Source of the DNA: UBA12465 sp964548885
GTDB lineage: Bacteria; Patescibacteriota; Patescibacteriia; Patescibacteriales; UBA12465
DNA length: 64,000 bases
Assembly (NCBI GenBank): GCA_964548885.1
Contig: CAZJSQ010000003.1
Span: 37,355 to 101,354 of the forward strand
Direction: 5' to 3'
In this document: in pieces, positions 56,390-64,000 of the stretch
Numbering within the stretch: position 1 is the stretch's first letter
Layout: each line of letters starts with the position of its first letter
Notes under the pieces: model-generated
What the model was told of the DNA's origin: nothing
Databases searched by the model: none
Seen by the model: the letters and a program-made list of their open reading frames with translations, nothing else
Made by a program: the position numbers and the translations under genes

Positions 56390-57727
56390 TTAGGCTATCT
56401 TTAATTTTTTTAAATTAAGTTTCGGCTCTTTATGTTGTTTAAGCGCTTCTAAAAAATTATTTAAATTGGCAGACGCCACGCAAACATGGCTATCGGAGCT
56501 TCCATAGTAAACAAGTAAATCCTCGTCTTTGACAACCACGCCCGAAACATAAATGACGCCAGATTTAAACCCGTTGTTTTCATAATCCTCGGCCGGTTCT
56601 AAAACCGGTTTTTTCGCACGGTATAATATTTTTGTCGGATCGTTAAGGTCGAGAAGCATTACTCCAACCTTATATTTGCTCCAATCATTATCCATCGCAT
56701 GATAAAAAAGGAGCCAACCCTCTTTAGTCTTTATCGGAGGCGCTCCGGCCCCTCTAATCCATTTATCCCAGCCATTTTTTCTCTCCGAACCGCCGTATAT
56801 ACTTTTAATATTTTTAGTCCCGTCAAATTCTAGGTTATCAAAATATTCAATTTGAATATGTGGCTTAAGACTGTGTAAAATTGCGTAGCGTCCGTTAATT
56901 TTTTCCGGGAAAAGGAGCCAATTTTTATGAACTTCATCGGGCGGTGAAATTAAAACGGGCAGCTTCCAATTCCATTTTTTATTTAAAAAATCATCAACTT
57001 TTATTGATGTTAAACCGACGCGTAAGCCGTCGGCGCAAGCGGTATAGGTCATGTATAATACATCTTCATCATTCATACGCACTAAGCGAGGATCTTCGGC
57101 TCCGCCCCAGCTGCCGCCGGAGAAATATGAATATACATTGAATGCCGGTGCGCCGGTACCATACTCATACACCGGATAAGGCAAGCGCTCGTCGATGCTA
57201 AAACCATCGCTTGAGACGGCATAACCTAAACGAGAAATACCGTCTCCGCCCACCGCGCGATAGATAAAATGAACTTTTTCATCAATTAGGACAGCCCCGG
57301 GATTAAAAGTCTGCCAAGCTTCCCAACTATTTTCTTGTTTTGGCGAAATTATTGGGTTTTGTTCGGCCTTTTTCAAAATTTCAGACCCCTCGCTTTTTTT
57401 AAGTTTTTTCGCTAGTTTTTGCTTTAACTTGACCTTAGTTATAGCAACTCTTTTTATTTTATTTGCCGCTTTTAGAGCAGATTTTTCTACTAAAAATTTT
57501 ACCGGTATTTTTTCCTTAGTCTTAATTTCGGCGGCCGATTCTTTTTTATCGTTTTTCAATAATTTGACTGGTATCACCTTCTTGTCATTCTTTACTACTT
57601 TAACTGGCGCTATCTTCCTATCATTTTTTAAAGTTTTAACCGACGTTGTTTTAGCCGCTATTTTAATCAAGCTCGGGGATGGTTTTTCATACAAAAAATT
57701 TTTAAAAAATTTAATAAAATTAGCCAT
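56390..57727 (-). CDS. GH130-like protein with repetitive Lys-rich N-terminal region
   Basis: A 445-residue protein. Residues 1-120 contain an imperfect 12-residue repeat seen three times (PVKVVKNDKKVIP is one unit) and are strongly basic. The GH130 propeller starts near residue 122 (NPIISPKQENSWEAWQTFNP), includes AEDPRLVRM with the catalytic Asp, PIKTKEGWLLFYHAMD and VYYGSSDS. It is first in the operon with the tandem GH130 gene (1-nt gap) and the cupin. The basic region may bind an anionic surface or nucleic acid; no signal peptide is present. Confidence 0.8.
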   Translation of the reverse strand: MANFIKFFKNFLYEKPSPSLIKIAAKTTSVKTLKNDRKIAPVKVVKNDKKVIPVKLLKNDKKESAAEIKTKEKIPVKFLVEKSALKAANKIKRVAITKVKLKQKLAKKLKKSEGSEILKKAEQNPIISPKQENSWEAWQTFNPGAVLIDEKVHFIYRAVGGDGISRLGYAVSSDGFSIDERLPYPVYEYGTGAPAFNVYSYFSGGSWGGAEDPRLVRMNDEDVLYMTYTACADGLRVGLTSIKVDDFLNKKWNWKLPVLISPPDEVHKNWLLFPEKINGRYAILHSLKPHIQIEYFDNLEFDGTKNIKSIYGGSERKNGWDKWIRGAGAPPIKTKEGWLLFYHAMDNDWSKYKVGVMLLDLNDPTKILYRAKKPVLEPAEDYENNGFKSGVIYVSGVVVKDEDLLVYYGSSDSHVCVASANLNNFLEALKQHKEPKLNLKKLKIA

Positions 57728-57972
57728 ACTTTTATATATAATTATTTATATCTTATTAGACGCTAAAATGAGATGTTTACCCAGTATTCTAAAAGACTTT
57801 TTATACTTCCGAATTTCTTAACTCCTCCGTTAATTTTATTCATCCCCAATAAAGTAGCTTTATTTTGTCAGTTTTATTATATCATATATTCTTATTTTGC
57901 GCATGCTAAAAAGGAATTTAATAAAGATGATAAAGAAGTCCGAAATAACTGGATAAATCCGCCCTAAAATGG

Positions 57973-57978
57973 TAAAAT
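57973..57978 (+). promoter_or_regulatory. -10-like TAAAAT before the synthetase gene
   Basis: TAAAAT is followed by 6 nt and the ATG at 57985; a second TAAAAT lies at 57965-57970. This gives the same leaderless spacing as at murB and the C39 gene. Confidence 0.35.
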
Positions 57979-57984
57979 GACCAT

Positions 57985-58629
57985 ATGCTTATTATAGATA
58001 AATTAAATAAAAATTTGCTCAATGAATACAAAGAAAAACGTGGTCTTTACGAAGACTACTGCTTTACTATTAAAAATTTAGTGGAGAGCCTGCTAAAAAA
58101 TAAAGGGTACAAATATCATATTACCAGCCGAACTAAAGATCTAGACAAACTGAAAAAGAAAATAGAACAGAAAAAAAAATTAGGCAAAGTTTATCGTCGA
58201 TTAGGAGATATAGAGGACCTCGCTGGAATAAGAGTTGTCTTTTATCTGGAAAAGGATAAAAGAAAGTTTGCCAAGGAACTCAATGAAGAAATTAGCTTAA
58301 AATTACAATTTCAAGAAAACACAAAAAAATCCGGATACAGAGCTTTACATACAATCGTCAGCCTCGGCCCTAAGCGTAAATTTTTAAGCGAATATAAAAG
58401 ATATAAAAATTTAAAATGTGAAATTCAACTGACTTCTATTTTATATCATGCTTGGTCTGAAATGGAACATGATATTTTTTATAAAGAAAATGAGGAAGTA
58501 AAAAAAATGAATAAAAAAAATAAATTAAAATTAAAATCGCAATTATTAGAAATAATGAATGACCATATAAAACAAGCGACCCAAAAACTAGAAAAAATAA
58601 TTAACCAAATAAAAAACTCTAAAAAATAA
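57985..58629 (+). CDS. Stand-alone RelA/SpoT-domain (p)ppGpp synthetase-like protein
   Basis: A 214-residue protein consisting of one RelA_SpoT synthetase domain, without hydrolase, TGS or ACT domains. Visible motifs are RLGDIEDLAGIRVVFYLEKD (substrate and metal site), KKSGYRALHTIVSLG and CEIQLTSILYHAWSEMEHDI. The last 40 residues are a Lys-rich helix. Such small alarmone synthetases act in stress signalling, and some are toxin components or phage defence effectors. Here no antitoxin-like partner gene is adjacent. The gene is among the AT-richest in the window, suggesting transfer. Confidence 0.85.
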   Translation: MLIIDKLNKNLLNEYKEKRGLYEDYCFTIKNLVESLLKNKGYKYHITSRTKDLDKLKKKIEQKKKLGKVYRRLGDIEDLAGIRVVFYLEKDKRKFAKELNEEISLKLQFQENTKKSGYRALHTIVSLGPKRKFLSEYKRYKNLKCEIQLTSILYHAWSEMEHDIFYKENEEVKKMNKKNKLKLKSQLLEIMNDHIKQATQKLEKIINQIKNSKK

Positions 58630-58644
58630 AATTGCTATCAGCCA

Positions 58645-58735
58645 GTAAGTAAACGCGGGCCCCGCCCCGCGACTCACTATATTAAAATTCGGGTTATAGA
58701 GGAAGTCCGAACCTTTTTTATACTTACTCGAAACG
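58645..58735. other. Folded RNA-like spacer
   Basis: The spacer holds a hairpin CGCGGG-CCCCGC-CCCGCG framed by AGTAAGT/ACTCACT, then TTCGG-GTTATAGAGGAAGT-CCGAA followed by a T-run, then TACTTACT, which could pair with the first AGTAAGTA. It contains GAGGAAGTCCG, one base short of the RNase P RNA 5' core GAGGAAAGTCCG. No matching 3' core is found, so it is not a complete rnpB. It may be a decayed fragment, a terminator, or chance. Confidence 0.3.
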
Positions 58736-58760
58736 AAATAACTATTCCAAAATAATTGAT

Positions 58761-60452
58761 CTATAATCCTAATTCCAACCCATAAGAAATAAAATTTTTC
58801 ATTTCCGCAAAACTTGAAGCTTTACTTGGCGCGCCCAATGTTACCACAATTACCTCATGTCCGTTACTATCTTTAGCCCTGGTCATCAGGCAATATTGAG
58901 CTTCATCAAGATAACCGGTTTTACTTCCGGTAATTTGCAAATCCGAAGTAAAAAATAATATATTACTATTTTTAATATAATGGTATTTTTTTGTGTTAAT
59001 AGTAGTAAAACTGTAATCCTTGGTCATACTAACTTTTTCCAAATTACTATCCGCCAGTACTGAACGGGCAATCAGACCATAATCAAAGGCCGAACTAACA
59101 TTTTCCGGAGACAAACCCGTCGGTTCAATAAATTTTGTTTCTGTAGTGCCGATACTCTTAACATATTCATTCATTTTAATTATAAAGTCTTGGCGAGATA
59201 AACCGCTTACTCGCACCAAGCTTTCGATAGCGTTGTTAGCCGAACCTAATACCGAGGAATATAGTAAATCTCTTATTGTCATTGTCTCGCCGTCACTCAC
59301 TCCAAGTTTAGCTAATACGCTCTTGTCGGCATATTGATAATTGTAATTTTCATCTTGAACCTTATAGGTTACAACTTTATTTAGGTCCGGTTTGGTATCT
59401 AAAAAAATTTTAATAGCCACCAACTTGGATAGGCTGGCTAACGGTAATTGTTCAGTAGCGTTTTTTGAATATATAATTTGTCCATTTATCGCGTTCAAAA
59501 TTACAACTGATTTGGATGTAGTAATTATCTCCTCAGTTACCTCTTTAGTTTTTATATTTGAACTATCTAGCAGTAAACCAGTTTTATATTGCCCAATTAA
59601 TTTATCAGGAACTATTAAAATGTTATCCCAAGCATAATTTAATTTTTCAAAAACATCACCATTTAAAAAAGCTCTCTTTTCATTATGATATATCAAATAG
59701 ACGGCCGAGCTCTTTGGTGTTTTCAATAAAAAACCATCAGAAAACACAACCGGTGATAATGTTTTAAGTTTTTCTAAAACAGCCGGTGTTTTTTGATTAA
59801 TTTTTTTACCTTTAAAAATAGTTTGCAGAAACACACGATCCACTAGCGGTTGCTTACCGGCAGATGTTACCCAATAAACTCCACCCGTTTTATTGTTTTG
59901 CCAAAGTTCGCCAATATTATAATTTAATAAAGTACTGCCAGCTGAAACAGCCGCTCGACTCAAATTTTCGCCGGGTGATGATAATTGACTAGTCGTCGCG
60001 GCCATCGGATCGATAACTGCTTCTACCGGGCCACCCTCCGATTTTAAAACGTCAGAAATTACCGGCTCAACTACCACATCAATTATACCGGCGCCCAACG
60101 GCGCTAATTGGGCAAAAGCTACTTTATCCAAATCAATAACTCTATCGGGATAAATTTTTCTATCTGGTCCGTAGTCATTAACGGTAACCACAACGATTTT
60201 ATTTGGATTATTAACACTAGTAACTTTAAGTTTTGTTCCAGCAATAAAGTCCGGAGAAGCGGCAAACAGGCCATTTTTATAGGAATACCAACTAGCCTTA
60301 CCGGATAACATGAATGATGACGTAACAAGCTGATTAGACAAACTATCCGATTCCGGGATAATCGCCGCTTCTGTATAATTAATTGAAGCAATATTTAAAA
60401 TAACCGCAATTAAGAAAAAAATATTCTTATATTTTTTAAAATTATATATCAT
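58761..60452 (-). CDS. RlpA-like domain fused to S11 D,D-carboxypeptidase
   Basis: A 563-residue exported protein. After a signal segment (about residues 8-25), residues 51-131 form a double-psi beta-barrel like RlpA (GKASWYSYKNG, then VTVNDYGP and DRVIDLD). A middle region (about 180-295) contains two copies of a motif with VYWVTSAGKQPLVD and VYLIYHNEKRAFLNGDVFEK, a repeat common in surface proteins of candidate phyla. The C-terminal S11 penicillin-binding domain has SLSK (340-343), SAN (404-406) and KTG (511-513). Both end domains act on peptidoglycan in their families. A TTG at 60479 is in frame; the ATG at 60452, with TATATT 6 nt before it, is preferred. Confidence 0.8.
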   Translation of the reverse strand: MIYNFKKYKNIFFLIAVILNIASINYTEAAIIPESDSLSNQLVTSSFMLSGKASWYSYKNGLFAASPDFIAGTKLKVTSVNNPNKIVVVTVNDYGPDRKIYPDRVIDLDKVAFAQLAPLGAGIIDVVVEPVISDVLKSEGGPVEAVIDPMAATTSQLSSPGENLSRAAVSAGSTLLNYNIGELWQNNKTGGVYWVTSAGKQPLVDRVFLQTIFKGKKINQKTPAVLEKLKTLSPVVFSDGFLLKTPKSSAVYLIYHNEKRAFLNGDVFEKLNYAWDNILIVPDKLIGQYKTGLLLDSSNIKTKEVTEEIITTSKSVVILNAINGQIIYSKNATEQLPLASLSKLVAIKIFLDTKPDLNKVVTYKVQDENYNYQYADKSVLAKLGVSDGETMTIRDLLYSSVLGSANNAIESLVRVSGLSRQDFIIKMNEYVKSIGTTETKFIEPTGLSPENVSSAFDYGLIARSVLADSNLEKVSMTKDYSFTTINTKKYHYIKNSNILFFTSDLQITGSKTGYLDEAQYCLMTRAKDSNGHEVIVVTLGAPSKASSFAEMKNFISYGLELGL

Positions 60453-60597
60453 AAAATTAATATAACATAAAACTTTCAATAGATCAAAAACAAATAATTA
60501 TTAATATAATTAGCGCCTTTTACGTCACCATAGCGTCACTGTTCTATATAAACGGAATTTAATAATACCGATAGAATAAACTTTTGGCGCATAGGGT

Positions 60598-61749
60598 TTA
60601 ATAATTATTATTATTTTTAATGACATTTAACAAAACAGCTCTGATTTCCTCTGAAATAAATCTGACATCTAGTAATTTTCTTAAAGCGTTTAATTGTTTG
60701 GGTAATATTGATTGGCCACATAGTGATTGCGCTCTATCGGCAACATTATCCATATCATCAAAAGAAATTGTCATATTCTCCAGTCCTACTTCTTTTAATA
60801 TTTCCGCACAACCCATTTTATCACTAACTAATACGGGAATGCCCAAACAAACAGCCTCCATCGGGACATTCCCAAAAGTTTCAAATTTTGAAGGACAAAC
60901 AATTAATCCTTGAGAGATATAAAAATTTTTTATACCTTCGGTGTTCATCGGCGGTAATATCTCAATAGATTTAGGAATTTTTTTTATTTTAACGGATTGA
61001 TTTGTTACGAACGTGGCTGAATGATGCCACCTCTTTTTAAGGAGTTTTTTATGCAAATCGAAAAATTTATCAAAATTCTTTATATTTGAATAACGCCCGA
61101 CGGCGGCTATTCTGCGTTCGATTGAATATTCGACGGCGCAAGGATTAGTAAATACATCGGAAACTGGATTTGGAATAACATAGCTTTTTTCAATTTTATT
61201 TTTTACAACAATTTTTTCGACGGCTTCCTTGCATAATTTTGAGGGAAAAATAATTTTAGAAGATTTTTTTATTATTTCCCTTTCCATTAAATAAAAAAGG
61301 CTTCTCCTTTTCTTGGAATAATGCTCAACTTCTTTGGCTAAAATTCCGGAATACCAGAGAACAATAGGGATTTTTTCGCGACTAGCGGCTATCGCTATTA
61401 ACCAAGGAATATAATAAGTTCCGCTTAACAAAATTATATCTGGTTTTTCTTTTTTTAAAATATCTCTGAGCAAACGAATCGGCTCTCTGTAAGCACGTTT
61501 TATATCGTTAAGATTTTTGCTCTCATCTAATATATCCATAATCGGCAAATTGTGGATATTGATAATATGATGATCAAAAACATCGGGTGAAAAATTTCTA
61601 AAATTAACCGGGGCTTTCATGTACATGCGAGCATTTAACTCCAACCCTAAAAATTCATAATCCTGCCCGTAAAGATAATTAATGAGGTTGATGTTGGAGG
61701 TAGTAATCCCTCCAACAAATTCTCGTGTAAGATTTATGGCTAGTTTCAT
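60598..61749 (-). CDS. Family 4 glycosyltransferase
   Basis: A 383-residue GT-B enzyme. The N-terminal half begins MKLAINLTREFVGGITTSNI with the glycine turn of the family, and the donor half has AAVGRYSNIKNFDKFFDLHK and VCPSKFETFGNVPMEAVCLG, whose Glu residues bind the nucleotide sugar. No membrane segment is seen. It is not in an operon with a recognisable polysaccharide locus; neighbours are the RlpA fusion and a recombinase relic. The sugar is unknown. It has a TATAAT box 29 nt upstream of its ATG on the minus strand. Confidence 0.85.
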   Translation of the reverse strand: MKLAINLTREFVGGITTSNINLINYLYGQDYEFLGLELNARMYMKAPVNFRNFSPDVFDHHIINIHNLPIMDILDESKNLNDIKRAYREPIRLLRDILKKEKPDIILLSGTYYIPWLIAIAASREKIPIVLWYSGILAKEVEHYSKKRRSLFYLMEREIIKKSSKIIFPSKLCKEAVEKIVVKNKIEKSYVIPNPVSDVFTNPCAVEYSIERRIAAVGRYSNIKNFDKFFDLHKKLLKKRWHHSATFVTNQSVKIKKIPKSIEILPPMNTEGIKNFYISQGLIVCPSKFETFGNVPMEAVCLGIPVLVSDKMGCAEILKEVGLENMTISFDDMDNVADRAQSLCGQSILPKQLNALRKLLDVRFISEEIRAVLLNVIKNNNNY

Positions 61750-61880
61750 ATGAGGGATGATTAAATTAATTATATTTAAATTATAGCGTAAATCTTAAAA
61801 ATATGACCACCAACGGACGAAACATTTTTACGACTTAATAGAGGTGAAAGCGGAGGTCTTTACTATCCAGCCTCTGTTGA

Positions 61881-62153
61881 TTTCAAGGTCGGGGCGGAAA
61901 AAAATATTATCCCAGTACCGTTCATATGATACTTGGCGATTCTTTCTACTGCGGAATTATGAAAAAAGACGGCGTTAAATATTTAGGCAAATATGAGCCG
62001 ATCATTACTAAAGCGTTATTTGATGATATTCAAGTTATTTTAGGAGTGAAAAAACACGTTAAATCTCAAATCATTCCTTTCGCTTTTCGGGGCTTATTGA
62101 AATGCGCCAAATGTGGCTGTCTGCCAACAGCCACACTAAAGAAAGATTCTTGA
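61881..62153 (+). pseudogene. Serine recombinase relic
   Basis: A fragment of a large serine recombinase. The frame open from 61881 reads YYPSTVHMILGDSFYCGIM, KYEPIITKALFDDIQVIL and FRGLLKCAKCGC, the recombinase domain and the first half of its zinc ribbon. The N-terminal resolvase domain with the catalytic Ser is missing, and stop codons interrupt the frame before 61881. The second zinc Cys pair and the C-terminal coiled coil are missing as well. An intact enzyme would be 450-550 residues. The stretch 61750-61880 and 62154-62241 around it holds no gene. Confidence 0.75.
62110..62133. repeat. 9-bp perfect hairpin at the relic end
   Basis: TGTGGCTGT-CTGCCA-ACAGCCACA, a perfect 9-bp stem with a 6-nt loop near the end of the recombinase relic. 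No T-run follows on the plus strand. Confidence 0.6.
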
Positions 62154-62220
62154 CCCCCATTTTCCCGGGGACTGCCTTTTTATATGGAATATCGTGTCCG
62201 AATTTCGGGGGGTCATGCCA
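62151..62220. repeat. Inverted TGACCCCC motif pair
   Basis: TTGACCCCC near 62151 and GGGGGGTCA near 62209-62217 are inverted relative to each other about 50 bp apart, each with a nearby CGG. They resemble degraded terminal repeats of a small element between the recombinase relic and the surface protein gene. The match is short. Confidence 0.35.
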
Positions 62221-62241
62221 GACTGGGTATAAAGAAATTAT

Positions 62242-64000
62242 TTATTTTTTCCCAACATCTGACTTCGCGGCAGAATTTACAATAACGCTTCTCCGTCCTT
62301 CTGTTATTAATCTTGCTTTATACAATGCTTGCGCCTCTTTTGTAACACAACTTACAAACTCCCCATGGTTCTTCCATAAGGCCGATGAATTACAAGCGTT
62401 TATTGAATCACAGTTTTCATCAAGGTTATTTCCTGGAATTTCAAAAGTCGGAGAATATTCATTATTAGCTATCCATGCTCCGGCAGAACATGTTTGTGTG
62501 TTTATTGAGCACTCTCCCGATTCATTAGCGGATCTAGTCAGCTCTTCATCAACAATGCCATTACAATTATCATCAACACCATTACAAATTTCTGTCGCCC
62601 CGGGATGAATATTAGGATTGTTGTCGTTACAATCAACTATCCCATTCCAATTCAGAGGATATCCATCCGAATCATTATCAACCGGAGCTATCACGGCATA
62701 TTCCGAGAAGTGTGTTGTTTGCAAAGTAAGTTTATTATTAACACAATCTTTTATAGCTCCTTGAGGAATCCATCCTGATACAGGATCATTGTAATAAATA
62801 TCTAATTTATCTTCCTGGCTTTCCGATTGTCCGCATTCACTCATATTTCCTTGCTCATAAGCTAGCGTAATTGTTATTGGTGCAGTAAATGTCTGACCCG
62901 AGGGATAAAAGCCATAACTTGATAAAATAATTCCTTCTCCGCCAGTCATTGAAACAGTATAATTATTTTCATTACTATTACTGACTAATGTGATTATCGT
63001 ATCGTCATTCAAGGCATCTTGAGGAATAATTAATGTCGCATTTCCATTTCCGGTTGCGATTGTTCCTCCTTCAGAACCGACTATGCCGCTTTTATCTGCC
63101 GTAAGAGGAAGGTAATCTATATTGTCTGTTGCTAATATGTAAGCTGAATCACATATACCATCCAAGTTTGAATCTGAGCAAGTCTGAGAGAATCCTGTTC
63201 CCATTGGATTTCCCCAGAAGTTTCCACCCAGATAAGTTCCACCGATTATGTTCGCGCCCCCTGCAAGCGCAGTGTTCCAATAGTTTAGATATATAGTTAA
63301 TTGCTGAGCAAATTGAGTATTGATTATATTATTAAAGAAATTATTGTATATCAGATTGTCCTGACTATCGTGAAATACAATGCCTTCGTTGGTGTTGTTG
63401 ATGATAGTGTTGTTGGTGACAGTATTGTTAACGCCATCATCAAGCACGATGCCGTCGTAGTTTGAGTTCACGGTGTTATTGGCTATAAGAGTGTAGTTGG
63501 AGCGGTCGAAGATATGTATGCCCGTATTATTATAACTGAGGGTGTTGTCGATGATAGTGTTGTTGTCGCTTTCAGACCAGACGGCGATGCCGATATTATA
63601 GGAGATTGTGGTGGAATTTGTTTCATCTCCGACTGTAATAAATGGTACGGAAGTGTTTCCGATTATATTGCAGTTCTTTATTGTTATATAATAATGATGA
63701 TTGCCAATATCTATTCCTGATCCTATACCTGTGTGAGTGATTGTGTGGCCGGCGCAGTCAAGAACAACATTGTCCGCACCGATGTTCAATGCAGTCGTGT
63801 CGCAGAAAAGATCTGAATTAAGTATAGTGTTTGTAGTTATTATGCTGCCGCACCGGACTCCACAGTCAGAAGGACAGTTACCGGAATTCTCTCCCTGTTC
63901 GCATACTGAATTATGATTACATTGGTTTTGTTGCTGACAGTCTTGAGGGCAATTGTTTTGATCTTCTCCCGGTTCACATTGATTATTTCCACATTGTGAT
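62242..64000 (-). CDS. Large surface protein, 3' part (Cys-rich repeats, beta-helix, MopE-type motif)
   Basis: The frame is open to the window edge, so the N-terminus is missing; 585 codons are present. From the edge inward there are two Cys-rich repeats (CGNNQCEPGEDQNNCPQDC and CNHNSVCEQGENSGNCPSDC), then a right-handed beta-helix region rich in NNT (NNTIIDNTLSYNNTGIHIFD and similar) as in NosD/pectate lyase-like proteins, an ALAYEQ-type beta domain, a MopE-type metal-binding motif (DNDSDGYPLNWNGIVDCNDN, then ATEICNGVDDNCNGIVDEE), and a C-terminal stretch NHGEFVSCVTKEAQALYKAR that ends AAKSDVGKK. Such proteins are usually extracellular and calcium-binding. A TTG at 63789 is not the true start. 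Confidence 0.8.
   Translation of the reverse strand, partial: SQCGNNQCEPGEDQNNCPQDCQQQNQCNHNSVCEQGENSGNCPSDCGVRCGSIITTNTILNSDLFCDTTALNIGADNVVLDCAGHTITHTGIGSGIDIGNHHYYITIKNCNIIGNTSVPFITVGDETNSTTISYNIGIAVWSESDNNTIIDNTLSYNNTGIHIFDRSNYTLIANNTVNSNYDGIVLDDGVNNTVTNNTIINNTNEGIVFHDSQDNLIYNNFFNNIINTQFAQQLTIYLNYWNTALAGGANIIGGTYLGGNFWGNPMGTGFSQTCSDSNLDGICDSAYILATDNIDYLPLTADKSGIVGSEGGTIATGNGNATLIIPQDALNDDTIITLVSNSNENNYTVSMTGGEGIILSSYGFYPSGQTFTAPITITLAYEQGNMSECGQSESQEDKLDIYYNDPVSGWIPQGAIKDCVNNKLTLQTTHFSEYAVIAPVDNDSDGYPLNWNGIVDCNDNNPNIHPGATEICNGVDDNCNGIVDEELTRSANESGECSINTQTCSAGAWIANNEYSPTFEIPGNNLDENCDSINACNSSALWKNHGEFVSCVTKEAQALYKARLITEGRRSVIVNSAAKSDVGKK

Noticed and set aside
58645..58735. Complete RNase P RNA gene
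   Set aside because: Only a 5'-core-like string is present; length and the 3' conserved core are missing.
61926..62153. Functional serine recombinase
   Set aside because: The catalytic resolvase domain and half of the zinc ribbon are missing and upstream stop codons close the frame, so it is listed as a relic.
62102..62608. Plus-strand frame of 168 codons over the surface protein end
   Set aside because: It is the antisense shadow of the surface protein gene with no recognisable domain.
1..64000. tRNA, rRNA and tmRNA genes
   Set aside because: I saw no T-loop/anticodon arrangements in the spacers and no rRNA-like sequence. A covariance-model scan would be decisive.

Overview
The window looks like a scaffold from a member of the Candidate Phyla Radiation (Patescibacteria, Parcubacteria-like), using the standard bacterial code. 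Supporting signs are the tightly packed genes, ribosomal proteins with charged low-complexity tails, no rpmD (L30) between rpsE and rplO, an RNA polymerase alpha subunit without its C-terminal domain, a shortened AlaRS, an archaeal-type AspRS, a ComEC with only the membrane part, and a MAP and RpoD of the sizes usual in this group. RF2 is present and no in-frame UGA is needed, so there is no sign of UGA recoding. Positions 18319-18418 are a 100-N scaffold gap. The assignment is inferred from gene content; no 16S rRNA is present and I recognise no tRNA gene.

Layout. 1-2.3 kb (minus): envelope glycosyltransferases, a DUF2304 membrane protein and a PilB/GspE-like ATPase whose active-site boxes have decayed. 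2.3-12.5 kb (plus): a cell wall and division cluster mraY-ftsW-murG-murC-ABC exporter-murB, followed by alaS. 12.5-18.3 kb: an alpha-type operon infA-rpmJ-rpsM-rpsK-rpsD-rpoA-rplQ-rplM-rpsI-prfB behind a perfect sigma70 promoter and a leader terminator. 18.4-21.3 kb: a self-contained strong-promoter unit encoding a small exported protein, then comEC, rpmB (minus) and an M50 protease. 21.4-26.9 kb: str operon (rpsL, rpsG, fusA, an unknown gene, tuf) and rpsJ. 27.1-37.7 kb: the S10 and spc ribosomal protein operons ending in secY. 37.8-51.4 kb: two unknown genes, then map, ruvX, recO, aspS, asnS, a DUF5671-like protein, scpA, scpB, a D,D-carboxypeptidase, dnaG, rpoD and a secreted C39-type peptidase. 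51.6-64 kb: a visibly AT-richer accessory region with an L,D-transpeptidase, a Na+/Ca2+ antiporter, an array of three GH130-like mannoside phosphorylase modules with a ManC-type cupin, a stand-alone (p)ppGpp synthetase-like protein, an RlpA-D,D-carboxypeptidase fusion, a GT4, a serine recombinase relic, and the 3' part of a large surface protein (Cys-rich repeats, beta-helix, MopE-type metal-binding motif).

How it works together. The core is translation (ribosome, EF-G, EF-Tu, IF-1, RF2, three tRNA synthetases), transcription (alpha, sigma), replication/segregation (DnaG, ScpAB, RecO, RuvX) and peptidoglycan synthesis and remodelling. Start codons mostly lack a Shine-Dalgarno sequence and are preceded by an (A/T)TATG or CATATG context. 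At several genes a TATAAT-like -10 box lies only 4-9 nt before the start codon, suggesting leaderless mRNAs. Long leaders with terminator-like hairpins precede infA, rplC and comEC, and smaller hairpins precede rpsL, tuf and aspS. The most unusual signals are the promoter-hairpin-small protein-terminator unit next to the gap, the GH130 array, the RlpA-carboxypeptidase fusion, the degenerate PilB-like ATPase, and a family of GC-rich palindromes with variable heptamer and hexamer arms inside the ribosomal operons.
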